In this document: positions 1-6,510 of the stretch, in pieces | Position numbering within the stretch: the first letter of the stretch is position 1 | Layout of the letters: each line of letters begins with the position of its first letter | Virus record (IMG/VR): IMGVR_UViG_3300033571_014210 | Span: 1-58,201 of that record | Origin: a virus | Direction: 5' to 3' (one strand) | DNA length: 58,201 nt | Position numbers and translations under genes: made by a program | The notes under the pieces: model-generated | What the model was told of the DNA's origin: nothing | What the model saw: the letters and a program-made list of their open reading frames with translations, nothing else | The model's database searches: none

Positions 1-537
1 ACTGAGTTCACATACAACCAAGCTACCGTTTCTGGTACTGCTACATTCGTTGGTGACGAACACGCTGCTCTAGCTGTTCAAATCAATCGTGTTGCAAACT
101 TGATCGCTCAGCGTACACGCCGTGGTGCAGGTAACTGGGCTGTTGTTTCCCCAACAGTTCTAACACTGCTACAGAGCGCAACAACTTCTGCTTTTGCTCG
201 TACTACAGAAGGTACTTTCGAAGCTCCAACAAACACCAAGTTCGTTGGTACACTAAACAGTGCAATGAAAGTATATGTAAACGGCTACGCAGAAAGCGAC
301 GATGTTCTAATCGGTTACAAAGGCTCTTCTGAGTCTGACGCAGCAGCATTCTACTGCCCATACATTCCATTGATGAGCAGCGGCGTTGTTCTAGATCCAA
401 CAACCTTTGAACCAGTAGTTAGCTTCATGACCAGATATGGTTATGTTGAGTTAACTAACGTTGCATCATCTCTAGGTAACGCAGCTGACTACCTAGGCAA
501 GGTTGCTGTAACATCTGCAAATCTTCGTTTCGCTTAA
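1..537 (+). CDS. 23: Major capsid protein gp23-like, C-terminal part (5' truncated by the window)
   Basis: This is the carboxyl-terminal 178 residues of a T4 gp23-type major capsid protein, the subunit of the icosahedral head lattice. The frame is open from base 1, so the true start lies outside the window. The recognisable T4-like block is VLIGYKG..., then AAFYCPYIPL, then FEPVVSFMTRYGYVE near the end, which matches the gp23 pattern GYKG / FYCPY(V/I)PL / F-x-TRYG. The amino-terminal propeptide and cleavage site cannot be seen. A perfect-stem terminator follows 27 bases after the stop codon, as expected for the end of the head gene cluster. Family assignment is confident. The minor paralogue gp24 is a less likely alternative, because the FYCPY...TRYG block fits gp23. 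Confidence 0.87.
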   Translation, partial: TEFTYNQATVSGTATFVGDEHAALAVQINRVANLIAQRTRRGAGNWAVVSPTVLTLLQSATTSAFARTTEGTFEAPTNTKFVGTLNSAMKVYVNGYAESDDVLIGYKGSSESDAAAFYCPYIPLMSSGVVLDPTTFEPVVSFMTRYGYVELTNVASSLGNAADYLGKVAVTSANLRFA

Positions 538-564
538 TCGACAGAACGATTATACAAACGATTC

Positions 565-588
565 AAAAAGCCCCGCAAGGGGCTTTTT
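565..588 (+). terminator. Rho-independent terminator after gp23
   Basis: A perfect 10-bp inverted repeat (AAAAAGCCCC / GGGGCTTTTT) closes a GCAA tetraloop, and its 3' arm supplies the T run. It lies 27 bases after the capsid stop. It should end the abundant capsid transcript. The A-rich 5' arm gives weak potential in the other direction. Confidence 0.88.
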
Positions 589-596
589 GTTTGACT

Positions 597-602
597 TAAA
601 TA
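597..602 (+). promoter_or_regulatory. Candidate late promoter (TAAATA, 5 nt before ATG)
   Basis: TAAATA at 597-602 is preceded by T and followed by exactly five bases before the ATG at 608. It matches the core of the T4 late promoter (TATAAATA, read by the gp55-type late sigma factor). It lies immediately downstream of the gp23 terminator, so it would restart transcription. The start would fall on or within a base of the ATG. Confidence 0.55.
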
Positions 603-607
603 TTTCA

Positions 608-877
608 ATGCAGATTGAAAGCGAACAGGATTTTCCAGAACTGCGCCGACAGATACAGGTCTGGCGAAAACGATTTCCTATGTTTAAACATGATGTAAAT
701 CAGATCGAACATATAATCGAAAACCATATACAAAATTATAGTATAGCGTTAGTTCATTATCGACAAACTCATGGTCGATCTTATCTAGAAAAAGCTCAAC
801 AAGAAATAGATGAAATAAACAGAGTATTATCAACAGTTGGAAAACTGGAGTTAATGGCAATGCTCAGCCAAGGCTAA
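608..877 (+). CDS. Small conserved-type hypothetical protein (89 aa)
   Basis: I do not recognise this 89-residue protein. It is charged and predicted mostly helical, with many Glu, Gln, Arg and His residues and no signal peptide or membrane segment. I chose the ATG at 608. The frame can be extended to a TTG at 587, but that codon lies inside the T run of the gp23 terminator. A late-promoter TAAATA sits exactly five bases before 608, as at several other genes in the window. No Shine-Dalgarno sequence is visible, which fits leaderless expression. Its place directly after gp23 suggests a late, perhaps head-related role, but this is only context. Confidence 0.6.
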   Translation: MQIESEQDFPELRRQIQVWRKRFPMFKHDVNQIEHIIENHIQNYSIALVHYRQTHGRSYLEKAQQEIDEINRVLSTVGKLELMAMLSQG

Positions 878-880
878 ATA
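874..880 (+). promoter_or_regulatory. Candidate late promoter CTAAATA with structured leader
   Basis: CTAAATA overlaps the stop codon of the 608-877 gene. The leader to the ATG at 950 is about 70 bases. It holds a small hairpin at 901-915 (GCAGA / TCTGC) and a good Shine-Dalgarno sequence (AAAGGAG) just before 950. This probably drives the fibre block starting at 950. Confidence 0.6.
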
Positions 881-949
881 AAGTATCTAGAATGATTTAT
901 GCAGAATCCCTCTGCGTAGGCCTAGAACGTCACTTAAAGGAGAAAACAA

Positions 950-1390
950 ATGGGGCGCCCAATTAATAAAAGAAGAATCGGCCTTGGATCAGGTCGTATA
1001 GCAGTAACATCCGCAAGATTTTCCACCGGAGCAGTTCAAAACGACAACGAAAACGGTACAAGATTATACATCTTCAGTCAAAGAAGCGATAAACAATTCT
1101 TAATTAAAAGTTCAAATGGTACATATTCTGAGCAGCTAAAACTAGTAGGTAAAGCAACACCTGCTGCCGGAGAGTTCAATATCAAAGTTACTTTGGATAA
1201 TGTAGCCGATACAGCATTAAATGACTCAACAGTTTACTGGGTAGTAAGCCTACACAACAGAACAGTTTCTTGCCAACCAGATAACGATCCATCAGGTATG
1301 ATCAAAATCCAGTATACACTAGGCAATGAAACCACTGACGAAGGATTGTTAGGCGACGGATTTACTATCGCTAACATTGATGCACAGTAA
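950..1390 (+). CDS. Putative virion structural protein, MGRPINKR family (146 aa)
   Basis: The protein has 146 residues. Its basic amino-terminal motif MGRPINKRRIG resembles a group of small structural proteins that I know from T4-like cyanophage genomes, where they are listed as virion or hypothetical proteins. The remainder is rich in Thr, Asn, Val and short beta-like segments, with no enzymatic motif, signal peptide or membrane segment. A strong AAAGGAG ribosome site precedes the ATG. It opens the fibre gene block and lies 12 bases before the next start. Function is not known; a role in the tail-fibre or adhesin assembly is inferred from position. Confidence 0.6.
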   Translation: MGRPINKRRIGLGSGRIAVTSARFSTGAVQNDNENGTRLYIFSQRSDKQFLIKSSNGTYSEQLKLVGKATPAAGEFNIKVTLDNVADTALNDSTVYWVVSLHNRTVSCQPDNDPSGMIKIQYTLGNETTDEGLLGDGFTIANIDAQ

Positions 1391-1402
1391 TTAGGATCAA
1401 GC

Positions 1403-2452
1403 ATGGGACAGTATCTACAAACCAACGGCGATTATAATATCAAAACCTCCGAAGGAGGAGAGATAAGATTAGATACCGGACCAGGTATAGGTAGAGTCGT
1501 CATCACAGGAAATGTTCTTGTTGGTGGCGACACTACTACTATCAGTGCTGAGAACTTAAACATCAAAGATAATGTCATTATTTTAAATGACGGAGAAACT
1601 GGAGTCGGAGTAACATTGCGTTACTCCGGTATCCAAATTGAAAGAGGAACAGCAGTGTCGACTTCCCTACTATGGGACGACAATGATGATTCATGGAACA
1701 TAGTAAATGGTAGCCCCGAAGAAGGTATAGATTGGGTTGATACTAAACTTCGTGTAGCATCTATTAGAACAGACTCTGATACCGATTCAGGAGATTTAAC
1801 TTTAATCGGAACAGGATCAGGTGTAGTAAAAGTAACCGGAACTACAGATTATACAAACGAGATTCTAACAAGACAAGCCATAGACGAACTTAATGCTACA
1901 GACTTTTCAGAAGACATATTGGTCAACAAAGGCTATGTTGACTATGCAATTGTTAACCAACCTCCTTTCCAGATTACCAGCGGCGATAGCCGTGTAATTT
2001 TAACAGATGCTGTAGGACCGGATGCTCCGGTAAATTTGGCCTATCTAGCTAGCATAGGATTTGCAGGAGCCACAGCTGGCGAATCAGCTGTATCAATTAT
2101 ATTAGATAATCAACTATATTGTCAGATTTATAAAACACATATTCTAGCTCCTAGATTAGAACTAGGTCTTCCAGGACAACCAGGACCTTACGAAGTTACT
2201 ACCAGTGGTACCAACGAAAATATCTATATAAGAACACAAGGTACCGGTAAACTACAAACTAACTACGGAATACAAATCGAAGAAAATCCGGTAGATCCTG
2301 GATCAGTTAGCGGCTCGACAATCATGTATGCTGCACAACCAAGGGCAGGTTCTTCAGGACTGTGGTTTGTGAACGATCAAAACGAAGCATACAGAAGAAA
2401 GGGCGAGCTGGTAAGTAAAAATAGAGCCCTCCTTTTTAGCATGATATTTTAA
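1403..2452 (+). CDS. Tail-fibre-like structural protein (349 aa)
   Basis: This 349-residue protein belongs to a fibre-type family of marine T4-like phages. It begins MGQYLQTNGDYNIKT and continues with a VVITGNVLVGGDTTTI segment and a NLNIKDNVIILNDGETG segment. These are short beta-strand repeats with Gly and Asn turns, typical of trimeric fibre shafts. The carboxyl end (FVNDQNEAYRRKGELVSKNRALLFSMIF, split here as FVNDQNEAYRRKGELV then SKNRALLFSMIF) looks like a conserved terminal module. There are no catalytic motifs. It follows the 950 gene by 12 bases and precedes a small beta protein, all in the same direction. The fibre assignment is fairly sure; its exact place on the particle is unknown. 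Confidence 0.65.
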   Translation: MGQYLQTNGDYNIKTSEGGEIRLDTGPGIGRVVITGNVLVGGDTTTISAENLNIKDNVIILNDGETGVGVTLRYSGIQIERGTAVSTSLLWDDNDDSWNIVNGSPEEGIDWVDTKLRVASIRTDSDTDSGDLTLIGTGSGVVKVTGTTDYTNEILTRQAIDELNATDFSEDILVNKGYVDYAIVNQPPFQITSGDSRVILTDAVGPDAPVNLAYLASIGFAGATAGESAVSIILDNQLYCQIYKTHILAPRLELGLPGQPGPYEVTTSGTNENIYIRTQGTGKLQTNYGIQIEENPVDPGSVSGSTIMYAAQPRAGSSGLWFVNDQNEAYRRKGELVSKNRALLFSMIF

Positions 2453-2462
2453 AGAGAAGAAT

Positions 2463-2861
2463 ATGATAACAAGTACATTGGTAAATTCATCATCGTTAGG
2501 GAGCCCAGTGAAAGTTTTTGTAAGCTCAACTACCGGTGCAGTAATTGGTTCAACATCATTGGTTCCGCTAGTACCCGAAGGACAGGTAAATGCTATCACA
2601 TCTATGATGTTATGTAATATCTATAGTCCGGCATCGTTGACCAACGAAGATACCGGAACTTGCCAGGTAAATGTTTACCTTGTGAAATCTGGTGGCGGCG
2701 CAACTACAACTAATATGATTATTAATCAATTGATTATCCCAGCAGGAGAAACCGTATTTTTAAGTGAAGAAAGAATTGTGTTAGATGCTGGAGACGAAAT
2801 TCAGGTATCAACTTCTGTAGCTAATAGAATAGCTGTAACTGTGAGCACACTACCAGTATGA
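2463..2861 (+). CDS. Small beta-rich virion protein, paralogue family A (132 aa)
   Basis: The protein has 132 residues, nearly all short beta strands. Its second half (CNIYSPAS..., VNVYLVKSG, QLIIPAGETVFLS, ERIVLDAGDEIQV) lines up by eye with the proteins at 5803-6135 and 20348-20671. All three share the pattern NVY-V, IPAG/IPPN, then a Leu-x-Leu-x-x-Gly-Asp type turn. I infer a small sandwich domain used several times in this particle. It has no signal peptide or membrane segment. Its stop overlaps the next start (ATGA at 2858), so translation is probably coupled. Precise function is unknown. Confidence 0.6.
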   Translation: MITSTLVNSSSLGSPVKVFVSSTTGAVIGSTSLVPLVPEGQVNAITSMMLCNIYSPASLTNEDTGTCQVNVYLVKSGGGATTTNMIINQLIIPAGETVFLSEERIVLDAGDEIQVSTSVANRIAVTVSTLPV

Positions 2862-3409
2862 GATTTCTTAAAAATCAAAATATCAATCGTTTTACTATTA
2901 ATGATCAGACATTGATGACACATTCAAATGCTGGTCGAGCGGTCATGGGCATAACTGGCGGGTTAAGATTGCCTCAAGGAACTTCAGCAGAAAGACCAGA
3001 CCCAGCATATGGCCGCTGGCCCGGCGAAACAGCGACTCAGTCCGGACTACAATATGCAGACGGTACTATTAGATACAATATCGATGTAGATCCAGTTACT
3101 GGAAATACTATAGGACTGGAATGTTTAATTGACGGAGTTTGGGAAGTAGTAAGAGCTCCTGGTGCAACTACAATTCATAAACAAACATTAGGGCCAGGAG
3201 ATGCGATCACTACCGACTTTGGACCATTAGATAGAGATCCGGTAGCAGACGACAATATTATAGTATTGGTAGAAAATGTCATGCAAATTTCAGTTACCAA
3301 TTATACTATAGATTATAATTACGGTGGCAGTGGAGAAGCTTGGATTATATTTGAAAGTCCACCGCCTATAGGAAAATACATCACGATTTACTTTGGATTC
3401 GTGAATTAA
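2858..3409 (+). CDS. Structural protein with GTSAERP/RYN tail-fibre motif (183 aa)
   Basis: The protein has 183 residues. Residues about 30-110 carry the motif GGLRLPQGTSAERPDP...GTIRYNID...GLECLIDGVWE. This is the widespread phage-fibre module in which a GT-x-AERP turn is followed by xxRYNxxTxxLExxxGxxW. The same module ends the two fibre proteins encoded at 3422-4606 and 4728-5798. The last 70 residues form a separate beta-rich domain ending IYFGFVN. The start overlaps the previous stop by four bases. A fibre-associated or attachment-adaptor role is likely; which fibre is unknown. Confidence 0.62.
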   Translation: MRFLKNQNINRFTINDQTLMTHSNAGRAVMGITGGLRLPQGTSAERPDPAYGRWPGETATQSGLQYADGTIRYNIDVDPVTGNTIGLECLIDGVWEVVRAPGATTIHKQTLGPGDAITTDFGPLDRDPVADDNIIVLVENVMQISVTNYTIDYNYGGSGEAWIIFESPPPIGKYITIYFGFVN

Positions 3410-3421
3410 TGGAGCGACATT

Positions 3422-4606
3422 ATGCCAGATCCAGATCCGTTTTTAGTTAAAAGTTTGGGTCGAATCAGTGGCACTATGCTCACTGATAATCTTCTAAGAC
3501 AAGGTGTAGATCTTGCCTTTGATAACGATTTATTATATCTAAAAGTAAGTCCTCAAACAGCAGGAACTAATCTCAACGATGACGGAGATCCTAATTGGCC
3601 TTCGGGATCTGCAGGGAAAGGGGTTGGAATCAATGAAGAAAATCCTTTATACGATTTAGATGTCAACGGTACCACAAGATTTCCCAACGCTATAGTAACC
3701 AACCAAGCTACTCTTGATAATGTAATATTCAATGGTAGCGGATATATCAGTTCTACCTTAGGTCCAGTAAATGTAGTACCTCAAGGTGTTGATCCTATAA
3801 TTTTTCATGATAAAGTTATAACAGCTAATTTAGAAATCAACGACAATTATATTTCTAGTTTTAGCAATTCAAATATTAATTTTAATCCTAAAAGCATAAA
3901 CCCTTTAAGTACAGGTACAAATAATCTTCTAGCAACAACCAACGTTACGGGTGATGTAAATGTAACAGGTAACATAGGAATAACTGGTAATTTGTCAAAA
4001 CAGGGAAATATTATCATCGGTAACGATATTTTTGTTGCAGATGGCATAGCTGATGACACTGTTACTATAAACACTGATTTTACTCAAAGTTTAATACCAG
4101 GTACAGATGTAACTTATGATATAGGTAGACCAGATAGACGCTGGGCAGAAATACATATCCCTGATATTAGTACCGTTAACAATGCTTTCATTGATTCTGC
4201 CGTAATTGGAACACAGCTAAGAATCGACGGAATAGCAAGGACAATTTTTGCTATTCAATCTAATGATGATACTTTTATAACACCTGATACAGGTATTACT
4301 TTTATCGAAGATTTAAAATTTCAAGACGACACTATAACGAATATGTTAAACACCCCTGTAACCTTTTCCAACACAGGAACAGGCTATTTAAAGTTTGACG
4401 GAATAGGGGGATTTGTTATACCTGTAGGAACATCAGGAGAAAGACCCACAAGTCCAGAATTGGGAGATACTCGTTGGAATACCACTAGGAGTTTAATGGA
4501 ATGTTTTGACGGTTCTGTATATCAAGTAGCAACCGGTGGTGGTGAAACAGTTGACGAAGATCTCATGGAAGATTTAGGACACATTTATACCATCATGTGG
4601 GGTTAA
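3422..4606 (+). CDS. Tail-fibre-like protein, paralogue 1 (394 aa)
   Basis: This 394-residue fibre-type protein begins with the shared module GRISGTMLTDNLLRQGVDLAFDNDLLYLKV, followed by the YDLDVNGTT turn. A central shaft of short repeats (NVTGDVNVTGNIGITGN) has the (N/D)-V/I-T-G hexapeptide pattern of a triple beta-helix shaft. The carboxyl end has the GTSGERP...DTRWNTTRSLMECFDG module. The protein at 4728-5798 has the same architecture, so the pair arose by duplication. The gene follows the 2858 gene by 12 bases and is followed by a 121-base leader with its own promoter and hairpins. No chaperone or enzymatic domain is visible. Confidence 0.68.
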   Translation: MPDPDPFLVKSLGRISGTMLTDNLLRQGVDLAFDNDLLYLKVSPQTAGTNLNDDGDPNWPSGSAGKGVGINEENPLYDLDVNGTTRFPNAIVTNQATLDNVIFNGSGYISSTLGPVNVVPQGVDPIIFHDKVITANLEINDNYISSFSNSNINFNPKSINPLSTGTNNLLATTNVTGDVNVTGNIGITGNLSKQGNIIIGNDIFVADGIADDTVTINTDFTQSLIPGTDVTYDIGRPDRRWAEIHIPDISTVNNAFIDSAVIGTQLRIDGIARTIFAIQSNDDTFITPDTGITFIEDLKFQDDTITNMLNTPVTFSNTGTGYLKFDGIGGFVIPVGTSGERPTSPELGDTRWNTTRSLMECFDGSVYQVATGGGETVDEDLMEDLGHIYTIMWG

Positions 4607-4618
4607 TTTCCATTTCGA

Positions 4619-4625
4619 CTAAATA
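4619..4625 (+). promoter_or_regulatory. Candidate late promoter CTAAATA
   Basis: CTAAATA matches the late consensus and lies 102 bases upstream of the ATG at 4728. The intervening leader is unusually long for this window and is strongly structured (see 4631-4710). Confidence 0.6.
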
Positions 4626-4630
4626 CTACT

Positions 4631-4710
4631 AATCGCAAGAGACGACCAATTTCTTGCGTGATTAAACTGTGGTAAACCCGCAATGTAAGGTGGTTAACCG
4701 TGAAACACGG
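4631..4710 (+). promoter_or_regulatory. Structured 5' leader with two hairpins
   Basis: The leader of the second fibre paralogue can fold. The segments 4631-4640 (AATCGCAAGA) and 4652-4663 (TCTTGCGTGATT) pair over 10 bp with a two-base bulge and an 11-base loop. A second hairpin, CCGTG-AAA-CACGG, lies at 4698-4710. Between them an imperfect direct repeat, GTGGTAAACCCG and GTGGTTAACCG, recurs about 20 bases apart. A TTTAGGAGA ribosome site then follows. I do not match this to a known riboswitch or phage RNA motif. It may stabilise the mRNA or set fibre translation; this is inference. Confidence 0.45.
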
Positions 4711-4727
4711 GGTATTTAGGAGAGCAC

Positions 4728-5798
4728 ATGGGCACCCTTGGTCGTATTTCGGGACCGCTCTTAAAGTCAAATCTCGTCAGAGATGGCGTTGACTTGGCCT
4801 TTGAGACGGACCTTCTTTATCTAAAAGTTTTAAAATCAGGTGATCCTACAACACCAAGGGTAGGTATTAACACAACTTCTCCTCAATACACTCTAGATGT
4901 AAACGGAACAACAAACACTACTAATTTAATAGTAGACACAACTTTAAATATCGGTAATTTTACTGTTACCGGTAACACAATTTCCAGCAATCTTAGCACT
5001 ATAACTTTTAATCCGTCAGGCGGAGATCCGACTATCTATCATTCAAAGTTAGATGTTGACGATATTAGAATTACTGGAAACACTATTTCAACAACAGTAT
5101 CTAATGCGAATATTGATATTCAGCCTAACGGTACTGGACAGATTAATTTACAATCAACCACTAATGTTACAGGTAATTTAAATGTTACCGGAAATGTCAA
5201 TGCTACAGGCAATGTAACTATAGGTGGTAATATAGTTATTGGTGATAATTTATCTGATACTATTACAATCAATGCTGCAATTAAGAGCGATATTATACCA
5301 GAGTTAAATAACGCTTACGATATAGGATCTTTTTCTTTTAGATGGAGATCTTTATATGCCAATAACTTTTATGCAGATGCTCTCAATACTTCAGCTTTAA
5401 ATATTGGCGATATAGTATTCTATGACAATGTAATTACAACTACCGCAGGTCAAGATTTATATATTGATGGAAATTCTGCAGGAGGAGTCCGCCTAGGTAA
5501 TTTTAAGATAGCGGATAACACAATCACAAATCTAGTAAGTGGCGCTGTTTCATTGTTAGTACAATCTGGAACAGGTTATTTCAAAATTGTAGGTACTAAT
5601 GGTTTTGTACCCCCCAAGGGAACAGAACTACAAAGACCTAGTGTATATGAAACAGGTATGACTAGATATAATACAGACACCAAAGCACTGGAAGTCTGGG
5701 ACGGAACTACATGGGCCAGTCCTGCAGGTACTTCTGGCGCGGTTTCTGAAATACAAGCCAATGATATTGCCGCAGCTTACGCTTTAATATTAGGATAA
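4728..5798 (+). CDS. Tail-fibre-like protein, paralogue 2 (356 aa)
   Basis: The protein has 356 residues and is a paralogue of the 3422-4606 product. It shares the amino-terminal LGRISGPLLKSNLVRDGVDLAFETDLLYLKV segment (compare GRISG..L..NL.R.GVDLAF), the YTLDVNGTT turn, and the carboxyl module GTELQRP...MTRYNTDTKALEVWDGTTW. The middle is a hexapeptide-repeat shaft encoded near 5150-5240 (NVTGNLNVTGNVNATGN), consistent with a trimeric beta-helix fibre. The ATG at 4728 follows a TAGGAGA ribosome site. It has its own late promoter and a structured leader, so it may be made at a different level from its paralogue. The tip module may differ in receptor or partner binding. Confidence 0.68.
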   Translation: MGTLGRISGPLLKSNLVRDGVDLAFETDLLYLKVLKSGDPTTPRVGINTTSPQYTLDVNGTTNTTNLIVDTTLNIGNFTVTGNTISSNLSTITFNPSGGDPTIYHSKLDVDDIRITGNTISTTVSNANIDIQPNGTGQINLQSTTNVTGNLNVTGNVNATGNVTIGGNIVIGDNLSDTITINAAIKSDIIPELNNAYDIGSFSFRWRSLYANNFYADALNTSALNIGDIVFYDNVITTTAGQDLYIDGNSAGGVRLGNFKIADNTITNLVSGAVSLLVQSGTGYFKIVGTNGFVPPKGTELQRPSVYETGMTRYNTDTKALEVWDGTTWASPAGTSGAVSEIQANDIAAAYALILG

Positions 5799-5802
5799 TA
5801 AA

Positions 5803-6135
5803 ATGCCAACCTTTTTTAGACATTCAGTAGAAACAGGAGTAGGAACAACACCGGTAGATCTAGTTTCTATCCCGGACGGTGTTCGTGCAACTGTGATAGG
5901 TTGTAATTTAGTTAATGTAACAGAAGGTGTAATCACCACCAATGTTTATGTGGTAGACGCTGCATCAACACAGGCATATTATGCCAAAGATATTATTATT
6001 CCTCCTAACACAGCGTTGAAAGTTATTACACAAGGTGAAAAATTAATTTTACCTACAGGCGCAATATTAAGATGTGAAAGCAGTGAAGATGACAGTATTG
6101 ATGCCACTGTGAGTTATGTTGAGATAACAATCTAA
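5803..6135 (+). CDS. Small beta-rich virion protein, paralogue family A (110 aa)
   Basis: The 110-residue protein consists almost wholly of beta strands: VDLVSIPDGVRATVIGCNLVN, NVYVVDAAS, KDIIIPPNTALKV, KLILPTGAILRC, ATVSYVEI. The layout matches the 2463-2861 and 20348-20671 products, which makes a three-member paralogue family within this fibre block. No signal peptide, membrane span or catalytic motif is seen. It begins four bases after the fibre paralogue 2 stop and is followed by the 6145 gene, so it probably shares one transcript with them. A role as a fibre joint, cap or decoration domain is plausible but not shown. Confidence 0.6.
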   Translation: MPTFFRHSVETGVGTTPVDLVSIPDGVRATVIGCNLVNVTEGVITTNVYVVDAASTQAYYAKDIIIPPNTALKVITQGEKLILPTGAILRCESSEDDSIDATVSYVEITI

Positions 6136-6144
6136 GGATAAAAG

Positions 6145-6507
6145 ATGAGCAATTATTATCTAGGAACATCACCAGAGCTGATACTAGGAGATACTCCTAG
6201 ATATTTCTATGCTCTAAGAAGAAATGAAAATGGTAGTTTGTATTTTGTAAAAAATGATAACATCAAAGATGGTCAAAGTATAGAAATAAACGAACCCGGC
6301 GACGAAGGCGGAAATTATACAGATTTTGAAGTCGGTGTAGATTTTTATGAAGGTGTAAATGTAAATCACCAGCAAGTGTTTGATAATTTAAAATACCCAC
6401 AGTATCGTTGGGATAATAGATCTATATTGTATTATGTTAATGCTCAAGGCGAACTAGTCGCTAGAATTAATCAAGGTTACACATATCCAACTGGAGTATC
6501 GGAGTAA
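6145..6507 (+). CDS. Conserved virion-type hypothetical protein, MSNYYLGTSPELILGDTPRYFYALRR-type (120 aa)
   Basis: The protein has 120 residues and begins MSNYYLGTSPELILGDTPRY. It is acidic and rich in Tyr, Asn and Asp. Near the end come QYRWDNRSILYYVN and a final RINQGYTYPTG. I recall closely similar small proteins in T4-like cyanophage and pelagiphage genomes, placed just ahead of very large fibre genes as here, but their function has not been established. An AAGGAT ribosome site precedes the start. The stop lies three bases before the 1814-residue giant begins, so co-translation and perhaps physical partnership with that giant are likely. Confidence 0.62.
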   Translation: MSNYYLGTSPELILGDTPRYFYALRRNENGSLYFVKNDNIKDGQSIEINEPGDEGGNYTDFEVGVDFYEGVNVNHQQVFDNLKYPQYRWDNRSILYYVNAQGELVARINQGYTYPTGVSE

Positions 6508-6510
6508 TAA

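Noticed and set aside
587-607. TTG start giving a 96-residue version of the 608 gene
   Set aside because: The TTG lies in the T run of the gp23 terminator. The ATG at 608 sits at the standard five-base distance from TAAATA.
4619-4727. tRNA or known riboswitch in the long leader
   Set aside because: No cloverleaf, CCA end or T-loop consensus fits, and I cannot match a known riboswitch core.
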